This document shows positions 8,435-17,995 of a stretch of 64,000 bases of DNA, piece by piece (the stretch's first letter is position 1; every line of letters begins with the position of its first letter). The notes beneath the pieces were generated by a model that saw only the letters and a list, made by a program, of their open reading frames with translations, made no database searches and was not told the origin of the DNA. The stretch comes from Arcicella gelida (GTDB taxonomy: Bacteria > Bacteroidota > Bacteroidia > Cytophagales > Spirosomataceae): positions 62,001 through 126,000 of the forward strand of contig NZ_JAYGIL010000015.1 of assembly GCF_034931025.1 (NCBI RefSeq), given 5' to 3'. The position numbers and the translations under genes were made by a program.

Positions 8435-9364
8435 ATGCAAAACAGAAGAGACTTTCTTAAAAATACAGGTGCTTTAGCACTTGGTGGAATGCTAATGCCG
8501 AATTTGGCGGACGCATTTGCTACTAAACTTACTCCTAAAAACTTTGGAGTACAGTTATTCACAACGATGTCGATAATCGACAAAGATGTAACAGGAACAT
8601 TGAAGCAAATTGCTGGAATTGGTTATAAAGAAATAGAATCGGCTTTCAGTATGAAAGGTGGATACTACGGCATGAAGCCAAAGGAATTTGCCACTGTGGT
8701 AAGTGATTTGGGTATGACTTGGCAAGCACACCATATTATGGGTGCTCCTTTCAGAATGCCAGCTCCAAAACCAGGAGCGCCCGTAAATCCGAATGCTGAA
8801 ATGTTGAAAAGAATGCCACCAATGAAATCGTTAATGAACGATACTCAGCAGGTAGTTGACGAAGTAGCAGAAGGCGGTGCAAAGTATTTGGTATGTGCGA
8901 GTATTCCTGTGAAGACATCGGAAGATATTAAATCGTCGTTAGAGATTCTTCAGAAAGCAGGAGAGGCTTGTAAAAAAGCAGGACTTACTTTTATTTTCCA
9001 TAACCACACAGCTGAATTTGAAAAAGTAGATGGACAATTACCTTTCGATATTTTCACTTCACAAATCAGTGCTGATTTATTGAAATTTGAATTGGATTTA
9101 GCTTGGGCAACGAAAGCTGGCGTAAATATTCCAGCATTATTTGCTAAACATCCGGGTCGTTTTCCGTTATTTCACGTAAAAGATTTGAACAAAGAAACCC
9201 TGTTGCCTGTAGAAGTAGGAACAGGAATTGTTGACTTTAAGTCAATTTTTGCGGCTGCTGATACAGCTGGCGTAAAACATCTTTTCATTGAACAAGATGG
9301 AGCGCCATCACCAATTGATAATTTAACGACAAGTTTTGGTAACTTAAAGAAGATTACAGCTTAA
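8435..9364 (+). CDS. Exported sugar phosphate isomerase/epimerase-like protein
   Basis: TIM-barrel protein of the AP-endonuclease-2-like (xylose isomerase-like) superfamily, 309 residues. The N-terminus NRRDFLKNTGALALGG has a twin-arginine-type pattern followed by a hydrophobic stretch, as in many Bacteroidota members of this family. The barrel shows IGYKEIESAF, a middle FIFHNHTAEFE segment with metal-ligand-type His/Glu, FELDLAWATKAG, FPLFHVKDL and the late IEQDGA strand. The substrate cannot be read from sequence; relatives act on sugars or sugar derivatives. It lies between the Nudix regulator and the Sus locus, so a sugar-related role is plausible. A strong terminator follows. Confidence 0.88.
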   Translation: MQNRRDFLKNTGALALGGMLMPNLADAFATKLTPKNFGVQLFTTMSIIDKDVTGTLKQIAGIGYKEIESAFSMKGGYYGMKPKEFATVVSDLGMTWQAHHIMGAPFRMPAPKPGAPVNPNAEMLKRMPPMKSLMNDTQQVVDEVAEGGAKYLVCASIPVKTSEDIKSSLEILQKAGEACKKAGLTFIFHNHTAEFEKVDGQLPFDIFTSQISADLLKFELDLAWATKAGVNIPALFAKHPGRFPLFHVKDLNKETLLPVEVGTGIVDFKSIFAAADTAGVKHLFIEQDGAPSPIDNLTTSFGNLKKITA

Positions 9365-9383
9365 TCGTCAATTAAGTAATTTG

Positions 9384-9427
9384 AAAAATCCCACGAGCAA
9401 AATCTTACAGCTTGTGGGATTTTTTTG
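9384..9427 (+). terminator. Rho-independent terminator after isomerase-like gene
   Basis: AAAATCCCACGAGC pairs with GCTTGTGGGATTTT (one G-T pair) and is followed by a run of T. It lies about 20 bases after the stop codon. Confidence 0.85.
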
Positions 9428-9450
9428 TTTTAACCTACACTTATATTTAT

Positions 9451-9515
9451 TCTGTAGAACGAGTTTCCAACTCGTAAAAGATGTGAATAAGCGAGTTGGA
9501 AACTCGTTCTACAGA
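9451..9515. repeat. Perfect palindromic extragenic element (TCTGTAGAACGAG...)
   Basis: Perfect 24-base arms (9451-9474 and 9492-9515) with a 17-base loop. The core ACGAGTTTCCAACTCGT recurs in the terminator at 39786-39814. The ends TCTGTAG...CTACAGA are shared with the element at 21705-21748. Confidence 0.92.
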
Positions 9516-9698
9516 AAAGGTGACTTTTTCTATTTCTTTTCAAGATTGATGATACAAAAATTGTATTATTGATAATTAGCTTTACTTTTTTTATTGAGAG
9601 TAGTTTTTCCAATAAGAATGGATATTTTCTGCAATCCATCTTTTGAGGCATCTAGTACTTCTTTTTCAATAAAATCCTGTCTATTTTTCCAAAAACCA

Positions 9699-9743
9699 AG
9701 GGTAAACCCTTGATTTTTAAATCAGGGGAAAGCCCTGATTTAT
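9699..9743. repeat. Two adjacent short palindromes
   Basis: CAAGGGTAAACCCTTG (9699-9714) is followed by AAATCAGGG-GAAAG-CCCTGATTT (9721-9743). The AGGGTAAACCC and CAGGG...CCCTG cores resemble the dispersed palindromes elsewhere in the window. No coding potential was seen. Confidence 0.7.
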
Positions 9744-9869
9744 ATAGTACAAATTAAACCCAATTTTGTACTATTATTTTTTATACTATCCCGATATAAA
9801 ATTCAACTTTTTTAAGTGTACCGTTTTGCTATAAGATTCAAATACATTATACCCAATAAATCCTTTACA

Positions 9870-12800
9870 ATGAAAACAACTTTCCAAAGCAGTGATCCAC
9901 CAAAAATGGACAAAAATCTATTATTAAAATTGTCATTTATGTTGTTGATGTTCGTTTTTCAAATCAGCGAAATCTCAGCACAGAAAGCGGCTGTTCAAAC
10001 ACAGAAAATTACAGGTAAGATTGTATCTAGTCAGGATAATCAACCTGTTCCCGGAGCAAGTATTTTGGTAAAAGGAACTACTACTGGTAGTACGGCTAAT
10101 GCTTTAGGCGAATTTAGCATTGAAGCAGGAAGCAATGCAACTTTACTTATTACGTCGGTAGGTTATACTTCTCAAGAAGTGAAAATAGCAGGCAGATTAA
10201 AAATCAATGTAACCTTGGTAGAGAATATTTCGTCTTTGGATGAAGTAGTTGTAGTGGGCTATGGTTCACAAAAAACACGTTACCTATCAGGCTCGCAAAC
10301 TAATATTGGTGAATCTGAAATTAAAAGAACTGTCAATACTTCACTAGACCAAGCCTTGCAAGGACGTGCCGCTAACGTTTATGTAGCAAGTAACTCTGGA
10401 AAACCAGGAGGTGCTGCCTCTGTTTACATTCGTGGTGTGTCGTCAATTAATGGAAATACTCAGCCAATGTATGTGATTGATGGTGTACAAATTATGCCGC
10501 CAAACAGTACTGAATCTGACGGACAATCAAATATTTTGGCAAGTTTAAATCCAGATGATATTGAATCAATGAACGTATTGACCGGTCCTTCAGCACAATC
10601 AATCTATGGTTCAAGGGCTTCAAATGGTGTAATTGTAGTAACTACTAAAAAAGGAAAGGCTGGCGATACCAGAATTAACTTTACGAGTATGTATAACTTC
10701 CAGACATTACCGAATCAATTGCCAGTAATGAACTTGAAAGAATACGCAATTTATAGTAATGCTTGGGCTGATATAGTTGGTTATGGTCGTCAAGCGGAGT
10801 TTTCAGATCCTTCTATTTTAGGGGAAGGTACAAACTGGCAAACAGCTTTGTTCAAAACTGCTGCGATGAAAAAACAACAACTTTCATTGAGTGGCGGAAA
10901 CGAAAGAACTACTTATTATCTTTCTTTTGAATTATTGAATCAAGATGGCTTGGCACCCAATTCAGGCTTTGATAGAAAATCATTAAGATTAAATCTTGAA
11001 ACAAAACTTCGTAGTTATTTAAAAGTTGGAACAAATCTATCTCTTTCTGGAACAAACGAAAACCTATCCATTGGAGACGACCAAATTATTAGTACCGCTA
11101 TCCAACAGTCACCAGCAACACCGCTAAAAAATGGTGATGGTTCATGGGGTGGGCCGCAAAACGTAACACCTACCACTCCTTCTTACGTTTTTGTGACCAA
11201 CCCCGTGGCATTGGCTTATACCAATAGCAATGTTTACAAACGTATAAGTACATTCGGTGCTGTTTATGCAGATTTGAATATCTTTAAAGATTTGGTATTT
11301 CATGCAGAATTTAATGGTACTTATGGTAATGATACCAGAGCAATCTTTAATCCCTCTTATCAATTTGGCGTAAATAATATCACTCAAGGGGCAACCAATT
11401 CAGTTACTTCATCAAGACGATATGCAGGGAATAATTATTACTGGAGTACCAACCAACGTTTGAACTATACTAAAAGATTCCAAAAACATGATGTCAACAT
11501 TACAGTTGGGCATGAATCTCAGTATGGTTTTTCTGAAAATTTATCAGGAAGCGTAACAGGTTATACAAGTAATAATATTCCAGAATTATCAGCTGGTGAT
11601 TTGAAAACGTCTATCAGTGGAAGTAGCAGAGATGCCAATTCGCAAGAATCATATTTTACTCGTTTAGGCTATATTTTTGATGATAAATATATTCTTCAAG
11701 CTACTTATCGTGGAGATGCTTCTTCAAATTTTGGGCCGAACAATCGTTGGGGATTCTTCCCCTCAGTTTCTGCTGCTTGGATAGTATCAAGAGAGAGTTT
11801 CATGAAAAGTGTAAGTTCGATAGATGAAATGAAACTAAGAGTAGAAATGGGAACTACTGGTAACCAATATTACGGTAAACCTATTTATGCTTCTTTGAAT
11901 GCCATTCCAACACAAACGGGTCAAGGCTTTTTGGCAGCCAATTTCGCTAACCCAGATTTGAAATGGGAAAGTACAAAATCATACAACATCGGTTTAGATT
12001 TACACGCATTCAAAAATAGAATACACTTAGTTTTTGATGCTTATTTAAGAAAAACAAGTAACCTAATTACAGAATTACCATTGCCAGCTTATGCAGGTAC
12101 AACGGGTACAGGGGCAATCGGTTCGCCAGTAGTAAACCTTGGTGATTTGGAAAATAAAGGACTTGGTATTTCAATCAATACTGTACCGATTGAAGGTAAA
12201 TCACCTGGTTCATTAACATGGAAAAGCGGTTTTAATATCTCGTTCGATAGAAACAAATTATTAAAACTCAACACAGACAGAGCTTTTGCCAGCCGTAAAC
12301 CTTGGTTTACTGATGTAATTTCTCGTTCAAATATTGGTCAACCACTTTGGCAGTTTTATGCTTATAAGTATGCAGGTATTTTCCAAAATTACCAAGAGCT
12401 TATCAATAGTGCTGTTCCAGCAAATGTACCAATTAGTCAAAATGGCGTTTGGGTGGGTGATGTAAAATTTGTTGACGTAAATGGAGATAATGTAATTGAT
12501 GATTTAGACAGAACCGTTGTAGGAAATCCTTGGCCAAAATATACTTTCGGTATCAATAATAGCTTCTCTTATAAAAACTTCGACCTGTCTATTTTCATGC
12601 AAGGAACGTATGGAAACCAAATATTCAACCAATTGAAATTGAATAATTCGGGCTTTACCAATTTAATTCGTGGAGCGTATAAAGAAGTAATCAATTTCGC
12701 AAGACCAAGTAGTTATGATGAAACTGCACAATTGTTGAATCCGGGAACGAATGTGCCAAGAGTAGGAAATACGCCAAATGGTAACGGTCGTGCAACTGAT

Positions 12801-13055
12801 AAGTTTATCGAAGATGGTTCGTATTTACGTGCTAAAAACATTACTTTGACTTACAATTTACCAAAAGCAATTCTTAAAAAATACTTGCCAATCAATGGTT
12901 TACGCTTAACGGCTGGTGTTCAAAATGCTTTTACAATTACCAAATATTCAGGATATGACCCAGAAGTAGGAAATGCTTCAAATGTTCCAGGTTTTGATAA
13001 CGGTCGTTATCCATCTTCAAGAATGTACACTTTTAGCTTGTCGGCAGACTTTTAA
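9870..13055 (+). CDS. SusC/RagA family TonB-linked glycan importer
   Basis: Outer-membrane TonB-dependent transporter of the SusC type, about 1,061 residues from the chosen start. Order: signal peptide ending EISAQ, carboxypeptidase-regulatory-like domain (ITGKIVSSQDNQPVPGASILV), the DEVVVVGYG segment, a plug domain with YIRGVSSINGNTQPMYVIDG and IYGSRASNGVIVVTTKKGK, then a 22-strand-type barrel ending in LSADF. It should import oligosaccharides together with the SusD partner 36 bases downstream. The start at 9870 (MKTTFQ) or 9906 (MDKNLL) fits the signal peptide; a longer start at 9816 would place 18 unrelated residues before it. It is the first gene of the polysaccharide utilisation locus. 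Confidence 0.95.
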   Translation: MKTTFQSSDPPKMDKNLLLKLSFMLLMFVFQISEISAQKAAVQTQKITGKIVSSQDNQPVPGASILVKGTTTGSTANALGEFSIEAGSNATLLITSVGYTSQEVKIAGRLKINVTLVENISSLDEVVVVGYGSQKTRYLSGSQTNIGESEIKRTVNTSLDQALQGRAANVYVASNSGKPGGAASVYIRGVSSINGNTQPMYVIDGVQIMPPNSTESDGQSNILASLNPDDIESMNVLTGPSAQSIYGSRASNGVIVVTTKKGKAGDTRINFTSMYNFQTLPNQLPVMNLKEYAIYSNAWADIVGYGRQAEFSDPSILGEGTNWQTALFKTAAMKKQQLSLSGGNERTTYYLSFELLNQDGLAPNSGFDRKSLRLNLETKLRSYLKVGTNLSLSGTNENLSIGDDQIISTAIQQSPATPLKNGDGSWGGPQNVTPTTPSYVFVTNPVALAYTNSNVYKRISTFGAVYADLNIFKDLVFHAEFNGTYGNDTRAIFNPSYQFGVNNITQGATNSVTSSRRYAGNNYYWSTNQRLNYTKRFQKHDVNITVGHESQYGFSENLSGSVTGYTSNNIPELSAGDLKTSISGSSRDANSQESYFTRLGYIFDDKYILQATYRGDASSNFGPNNRWGFFPSVSAAWIVSRESFMKSVSSIDEMKLRVEMGTTGNQYYGKPIYASLNAIPTQTGQGFLAANFANPDLKWESTKSYNIGLDLHAFKNRIHLVFDAYLRKTSNLITELPLPAYAGTTGTGAIGSPVVNLGDLENKGLGISINTVPIEGKSPGSLTWKSGFNISFDRNKLLKLNTDRAFASRKPWFTDVISRSNIGQPLWQFYAYKYAGIFQNYQELINSAVPANVPISQNGVWVGDVKFVDVNGDNVIDDLDRTVVGNPWPKYTFGINNSFSYKNFDLSIFMQGTYGNQIFNQLKLNNSGFTNLIRGAYKEVINFARPSSYDETAQLLNPGTNVPRVGNTPNGNGRATDKFIEDGSYLRAKNITLTYNLPKAILKKYLPINGLRLTAGVQNAFTITKYSGYDPEVGNASNVPGFDNGRYPSSRMYTFSLSADF

Positions 13056-13091
13056 TCAACGTACATTTTATCAAGTTTAAACATCAAGAAA

Positions 13092-14729
13092 ATGAAAAGA
13101 TATAATTTTTTAAAATACATATTCTTATTCTTAACTATTTGTGGTCTGACAAGTAGTTGTAAAGACGATTTCTTAGAACGACCGCCATTAAGTAATCTAA
13201 CGGCTGGAACATTTTTCAATACAGATGCTGAATTACTCACTTCAACAGCAGCTTTATATAACCAAGTTTGGGCAGGTGCAAACGGACAATCTTTATTAGC
13301 TTTTGGGGATGGTCGTGGAGGAAACTTCTTTACTCCTTATGTGGCCGACTGGCTTCAATTCTGTTCGTTTGCTGTTTCAAATACCAATGGTGCTTTAAAG
13401 GATTCTTGGTCGTCGTTTTATAATATCATCGCTCAGTCCAATGTATTAATCAGCAATGTAAATACGTATGCAAAGCCGGCGGTTTCGGCAACGGCTAAGA
13501 AAACAGCTTTGGGCGAAGCACGTTATATGCGTGGTTTGGCGTACTCTCTTTTAGTACAAAACTGGGGTCCTGTACCAATTATTACTGATAATATCAAACA
13601 AGGGGGCGATACTACTTTATCAAGAAATACAGTAGAAAGCGTTTGGGAATTTGCGATTCGTGATATGCAGTATGCGATTGCTAATCTTCCTGCTACTTCT
13701 ACGACGGGTCGTTTAACGAAGTACTCTGCCGAAGGAATGTTGGCTAGATTTTACTTAACACGTTCAGGGTTGAATTCAACCAATGGACAACGTAACCAAA
13801 TGTATTTAGATAGTGCTAAGTATTATGCAAAGGATGTAATTATGAATAGTCCATACAAATTGATGGATAATTATGCTGACTTATTTTTTACAAAAAATAA
13901 CAATAATCCAGAGCAATTATTTGGTTTACAGTGGGTTCCATTACGTGACCCTTGGGGAGTAGGAAATACATTTCAATCTCAATTTGCATCAAATAGTACC
14001 ATTACAGGAGGCTCAGATGGTTGGGGTGGCGGACATGGTGCTTCGGCAGACTATGTTTTAAATTTAGATCCAATCGACTCTATTCGTAGAAAAGCTACTT
14101 ATATGTTTCCGGGCGACCATTATCCAGAATTGAATAAAAAAGGTGGAGGATGGGGAGAGCCAATCCCAAGTGCAAGTACTTACAGTAATATTGCTCACTT
14201 CAAAAAATATATTGTTGGTACACCAGACGATAATGAAGGTAAAGGACAGGTTCAAGCTACTGGTAACAATACTTATATGCAACGTTTGGCAGATGTATAT
14301 TTTATTTATGCAGAAGCAATTTTAGGAAATAATACTTCTACTACAGACCCTGAAGCTTTGAAGTATTTTAATGCTGTAAGAAACAGAGCAGGTTTACCTT
14401 CTGTGACTTCTATCAATATTGATAAAATTTTACATGAACGTCGCTACGAATTTGCAGTTGAAGGCGATGCTTGGTATGATATCGTTCGCTTGTACTACTA
14501 TAATCCAACGAAAGCTAAAGCAATTATCAACGCTCAACAAAAAGGAGAGTATAAAATAGACATCAAGCCTGGTACTTATGCAAATGGTAGAATTCGTGAA
14601 TTTACGACTACAATTTTAGTACCTCGTACTTACACAGTTAATGATGCAACGATGTTTTTGCCATATCCTGATACAGAATTGGCGATGGCTCCAAACTTGA
14701 GAAAACCACCAGTGCCTTACAAGTTTTAG
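13092..14729 (+). CDS. SusD/RagB family glycan-binding lipoprotein
   Basis: Surface lipoprotein of 545 residues that caps its SusC partner and binds the incoming glycan. The lipobox gives a predicted lipidated Cys23 (LTSSCKDD), followed by DFLERPPLS, the typical SusD N-terminus. TPR-like helices carry EARYMRGLAYSLLVQNWGPVPI, and the C-terminal RagB/SusD region contains DVYFIYAEAI, FNAVRNRAGL, ILHERRYEFAVEGDAWYDIVR and a final FLPYPDTELAMAPNL. It follows susC by 36 bases. A palindromic hairpin lies just downstream, before the IPT protein gene. Confidence 0.95.
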   Translation: MKRYNFLKYIFLFLTICGLTSSCKDDFLERPPLSNLTAGTFFNTDAELLTSTAALYNQVWAGANGQSLLAFGDGRGGNFFTPYVADWLQFCSFAVSNTNGALKDSWSSFYNIIAQSNVLISNVNTYAKPAVSATAKKTALGEARYMRGLAYSLLVQNWGPVPIITDNIKQGGDTTLSRNTVESVWEFAIRDMQYAIANLPATSTTGRLTKYSAEGMLARFYLTRSGLNSTNGQRNQMYLDSAKYYAKDVIMNSPYKLMDNYADLFFTKNNNNPEQLFGLQWVPLRDPWGVGNTFQSQFASNSTITGGSDGWGGGHGASADYVLNLDPIDSIRRKATYMFPGDHYPELNKKGGGWGEPIPSASTYSNIAHFKKYIVGTPDDNEGKGQVQATGNNTYMQRLADVYFIYAEAILGNNTSTTDPEALKYFNAVRNRAGLPSVTSINIDKILHERRYEFAVEGDAWYDIVRLYYYNPTKAKAIINAQQKGEYKIDIKPGTYANGRIREFTTTILVPRTYTVNDATMFLPYPDTELAMAPNLRKPPVPYKF

Positions 14730-14754
14730 TTTCAAGTATCAATTGTAAAATTTG

Positions 14755-14777
14755 AAAGGAGAGGATTCCTCTCCTTT
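14755..14777. terminator. Palindromic hairpin after susD
   Basis: AAAGGAGAGGA and TCCTCTCCTTT form an 11-bp perfect stem with a one-base centre. There is no T run, so it may stabilise or attenuate the susCD transcript rather than terminate it. Confidence 0.6.
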
Positions 14778-14795
14778 GATAAATTCTCATAGAAA

Positions 14796-16061
14796 ATGAA
14801 AAAATCAATGAATCATATATTTGGTAAGCTGGGATTACTATTCATCGTCTCGCTTGCTATTTTATCTTCTTGTCAGGATTCCGAACTAGAGCCTATCTCT
14901 ACAGGAACGCCAGTCATCAAGAAAGTCTATCTTCTTGATACTATTTCAAGGCATAAAGACAGCACATTTGTATCAACCATTCCTGATGATAAACTGTTGG
15001 TGATTAATGGTGAAAATTTAGGGGGCATCATCAAAATATATTTTAACGATTATGAGGCTTCATTCAATACCAATTACAACACTAACACACATTTAATTAT
15101 TAGACTTCCCAAAGAAGCCCCAACTGAAGCAACGATGGCAACGGTTTCTAATAAAATTAGAATAGTAACAAGCCATGGCGAAGCAACTTATGATTTTTTA
15201 TTATTGCCACCTCCACCCAATATTTATTGGATAGATAACGAAAATGCACTTCCAGGAACAACAGTTACGATTTATGGGGCAAATTTCCTTTTAGTTCAAA
15301 AAGTGGTGTTTCCGGGAAATATAGAAGTAACAGACTTTAAAGCAACGAAAGAAGGTGATAAAATAGAAGTAAAAGTACCTACTAATTTAACGCTTTCAGG
15401 GCCATTGGAAGTAGTAACAAAATATGGAGAATCAAAAACAGTAGCACCCTTTAATTTGAATTCAGGAGCAAGCGTATTTGCTAATTTTGATGATAAACAA
15501 TGGGCAGATTGGATGTGGAATATTTTTGTAAAAAACAGCACTACAGACTATCCGGGGGCTCATGGTTCTTATGCTTACTTTGAAAAAAATACTGTAACCA
15601 AAGCAGGAGATAACGCTTGGTGGAATGCAGATGGAAGAGCGATGTGGCTAACAACAGATTTGAGAAACCCTTTGATGAGCAAAGATAGTTTAACAAATAG
15701 AGTAGAACATTTTTCATTGAAATTTGAAATTAATGTGAAGCAAGCTTGGGCTTCTGGAGCATTTTTGATTAAAGCTAATGGCAAAAACTACGCTGCTCGC
15801 TATGAACCTTGGAGAACCGCTGGAAAGGCATATACTACTCAAGGTTGGGTAACAGCAACCATTCCGTTAACTGATTTCAGAACAGCCGATGGTACAGGTT
15901 CTTCTGCGGCTTCAATCAGCGATATTTTGGGAGCTGATGGTAATAATGGAGGAGCTGAATTTGTTTTCTTCTTCGATAATACAACACCACAAAATAGTGA
16001 TATTGACAAAATTGCAATTGCGGTAGATAACCTGCGTATTGTAAGAACAACTCCTAAATAA
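14796..16061 (+). CDS. IPT/TIG surface glycan-binding lipoprotein
   Basis: Non-catalytic cell-surface glycan-binding protein of the SusE/SGBP-B class, 421 residues. A predicted lipidated Cys26 (ILSSCQDSE) is followed by two IPT/TIG-like beta-sandwiches, about 36-130 (LLVINGENLGGIIKIYFNDYEA) and 133-225 (PGTTVTIYGANFLLVQKVVFPG). The C-terminal domain, about 228-421, starts ANFDDKQWADWMWN and is rich in Trp, Tyr and Phe, as expected for a glycan-binding platform. The position after susD is typical. A strong terminator follows, so downstream enzymes may need read-through or their own promoter. The glycan cannot be read from the sequence. Confidence 0.88.
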   Translation: MKKSMNHIFGKLGLLFIVSLAILSSCQDSELEPISTGTPVIKKVYLLDTISRHKDSTFVSTIPDDKLLVINGENLGGIIKIYFNDYEASFNTNYNTNTHLIIRLPKEAPTEATMATVSNKIRIVTSHGEATYDFLLLPPPPNIYWIDNENALPGTTVTIYGANFLLVQKVVFPGNIEVTDFKATKEGDKIEVKVPTNLTLSGPLEVVTKYGESKTVAPFNLNSGASVFANFDDKQWADWMWNIFVKNSTTDYPGAHGSYAYFEKNTVTKAGDNAWWNADGRAMWLTTDLRNPLMSKDSLTNRVEHFSLKFEINVKQAWASGAFLIKANGKNYAARYEPWRTAGKAYTTQGWVTATIPLTDFRTADGTGSSAASISDILGADGNNGGAEFVFFFDNTTPQNSDIDKIAIAVDNLRIVRTTPK

Positions 16062-16084
16062 AATTTAGCACTTCAAAAACAAAA

Positions 16085-16117
16085 AAATCCTTCTAAAAAA
16101 CTAGAAGGATTTTTTTT
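16085..16117 (+). terminator. Rho-independent terminator after glycan-binding protein gene
   Basis: AAATCCTTCTA and TAGAAGGATTT form an 11-bp stem with a 6-base loop, followed by a T run. It splits the binding and transport genes from the enzyme genes. Confidence 0.88.
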
Positions 16118-16163
16118 AAGACCCTTACTTTTCGATAATTCATCCAATTTTACTGATACAATT

Positions 16164-17948
16164 ATGAAATGCTTTAATCCAATACTATGTTTTGGACTAT
16201 CAATTCTTTTGGGTTCTTCCTGCTCAAAAACGGTAGAAGAAAATATCATTACTGTTCCTAAAGACACTACAACAGTTACCATTATTCCGCCTGTTGAACC
16301 TAAAGTTGCCAATACTGTAGGCTTTTTCTTGGACGATTGGCAAGCTAAGAATTACGTAGCTCCTGCTTATACAGATTTCGCTGCTCCAACTCAAGCATTA
16401 ACGACAGTGACTGTTGATGCTTCGGATATTATCGCTAAAATACCTCAGCAAATATTCGGTCATAATGCCAATACTTGGATGGGTACTTTGGTTGACCAAC
16501 CTAGTTTTGTAACAGATATTACTAACCTTAAACCTAACATTATTCGTTGGCCAGCGGGTAGTGGAAGTGATGGCTATTTTTGGAATGCTTCGCCCGTACA
16601 AGACCCCAACAATAGTAGCCGCCAAACACCACCAGCACAATATATGAAGGATTGGGGCGTGCCTGATAAACATATCGACAAAGATGGTAAATCAGTTGAT
16701 GCTTTCTTTTTTTATGGACAAACAAAAGATAACTGGAGAGGTTCTTTGAGTAATTATTATGATTTGCTGAAACAGAGTAACAATAAAGGAATTATTACGA
16801 TTAATTATGGTTTTGCTCGTTATGGCACAAGTGCCAATCCTGTAGCAACTGCGGCACATTTAGCTGCCGAGTGGGTGCGTTATGATAATGGAAGAACACA
16901 ATATTGGGAAATAGGAAATGAAAATTATGCCGATTGGGAAGCTGGTTATAGAATTGATGTAAGTAAAAACAAAGACGGTCAACCAGAATTTTTAACGGGA
17001 AAATTATACGCACAACACTTCAAAGTATATGCTGATTCAATGCGGAAAGCGGCCGCAGAAGTTGGTTCGAAAATTAAGATTGGAGCTGTCATGCAAGAAT
17101 CAGAAACAGAATCTTGGCAAAATAACACGACTAAAACTTGGAATGCTACGCTGATTCCTGAAATCAATAATAAAGCTGATTTTTATATTGTTCATAATTA
17201 TATTACTCCTTTCGGACAAAAATCTAATGCGGCTACGGTACTGAGTTCAGCCCTGAGTATTCCTGCTGTGATGATGAATTTTGTTACTAATGAAATCACG
17301 AAAAATGGTGGAGAAGTAAAACCAATTGCCTTTACAGAATGGAATATGTGGGCTTTGGATTTAAAACAACAAGTATCGAATATAAGTGGACTTTTTGCGG
17401 TCATCATTCAAGGAGAAGCCATTAAAAATAAATATGGTTTGGCAGCTCGTTGGGATTTACTGAATGGCTGGGAAAACGGAAACGACCACGGACTGTTTAG
17501 CGATGGAGGCAGTGCCGACGACCCACGTTGGAATCCTCGTCCTTCTTTTCATTATATGTATTATTTCCAGAAAATGATTGGTGATAGATTGGTTTCTTCA
17601 GCCGTAACTGGCAATGGTGCAACAGCCATCAAAACCTATGCTTCAACGTATAGTTCGGGTCAGGTAAATGTTACTTTATTAAATACTTCAAGTGTTCCGC
17701 TGACGGTAGAAGTAAAAACTAAAAACTTTTTGATGGGCAGTCGTTATTACTGGTACAGTTTGGAAGGAAGTAACGATAATGGTGAATTTTCAAGAAAAGT
17801 ATTAGTGAATGGAAATGGACCCAAAGGTGCTGCTGGTGGGCCAATGGATTATGCTTCTTTAAAAGCACGTTCTGCACTTACTGGAACAGGTATCAAAGTA
17901 ATTGTACCAGCTTATGGTTCGGTTTGTATGTTGGTTGATAAAAAGTAG
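16164..17948 (+). CDS. Clan GH-A glycoside hydrolase lipoprotein (GH51-like)
   Basis: Predicted surface or periplasmic lipoprotein enzyme of 594 residues, with lipobox Cys20 (LLGSSCSK). After a Thr/Pro-rich linker, the catalytic region starts around residue 80 (VTVDASDIIAKIPQQIFGHNANTW), which resembles the start of GH51-type arabinofuranosidases and endoglucanases. Likely catalytic residues are the acid/base Glu253 in YWEIGNENY and the nucleophile Glu392 in AFTEWNMW. RWPAGSGSDGYFW and a C-terminal beta-sandwich (about 490-594) also fit that group. The exact family is uncertain: it may be GH51, a related GH-A family or an unclassified subfamily. It sits between the binding protein and the GH44 gene, so it should act on the same beta-glycan. 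Confidence 0.75.
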   Translation: MKCFNPILCFGLSILLGSSCSKTVEENIITVPKDTTTVTIIPPVEPKVANTVGFFLDDWQAKNYVAPAYTDFAAPTQALTTVTVDASDIIAKIPQQIFGHNANTWMGTLVDQPSFVTDITNLKPNIIRWPAGSGSDGYFWNASPVQDPNNSSRQTPPAQYMKDWGVPDKHIDKDGKSVDAFFFYGQTKDNWRGSLSNYYDLLKQSNNKGIITINYGFARYGTSANPVATAAHLAAEWVRYDNGRTQYWEIGNENYADWEAGYRIDVSKNKDGQPEFLTGKLYAQHFKVYADSMRKAAAEVGSKIKIGAVMQESETESWQNNTTKTWNATLIPEINNKADFYIVHNYITPFGQKSNAATVLSSALSIPAVMMNFVTNEITKNGGEVKPIAFTEWNMWALDLKQQVSNISGLFAVIIQGEAIKNKYGLAARWDLLNGWENGNDHGLFSDGGSADDPRWNPRPSFHYMYYFQKMIGDRLVSSAVTGNGATAIKTYASTYSSGQVNVTLLNTSSVPLTVEVKTKNFLMGSRYYWYSLEGSNDNGEFSRKVLVNGNGPKGAAGGPMDYASLKARSALTGTGIKVIVPAYGSVCMLVDKK

Positions 17949-17995
17949 CGGAAGGTTTTACAGTATCAATAATTAAGCTTCAAAATATAAATCTT

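Larger units (their letters stand above)
9365..9869. other. Intergenic region before susC, rich in palindromes
   Basis: This spacer contains a terminator (9384-9427), a perfect 24-bp-arm palindrome (9451-9515), two adjacent hairpins (9699-9743) and a weak ATACAA-N3-TTGTAT palindrome (9552-9566). Short open frames here overlap these repeats and are not called. The susC promoter should lie in the last 120 bases, but no clear consensus box was found. Confidence 0.6.

Noticed and set aside
8290..8583. Minus-strand open frame of 97 codons
   Set aside because: Overlaps the well-supported exported isomerase-like gene and runs through a GC-rich hairpin.
9381..9651. Two opposite open frames before susC
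   Set aside because: Both read through the palindromic element at 9451-9515, which explains the similar peptide on each strand.
16154..16163. CTGATACAAT before the GH-A gene as a second Nudix-regulator site
   Set aside because: Shares only TGATACAAT with one half of the 7996-8020 site and lacks an inverted partner.
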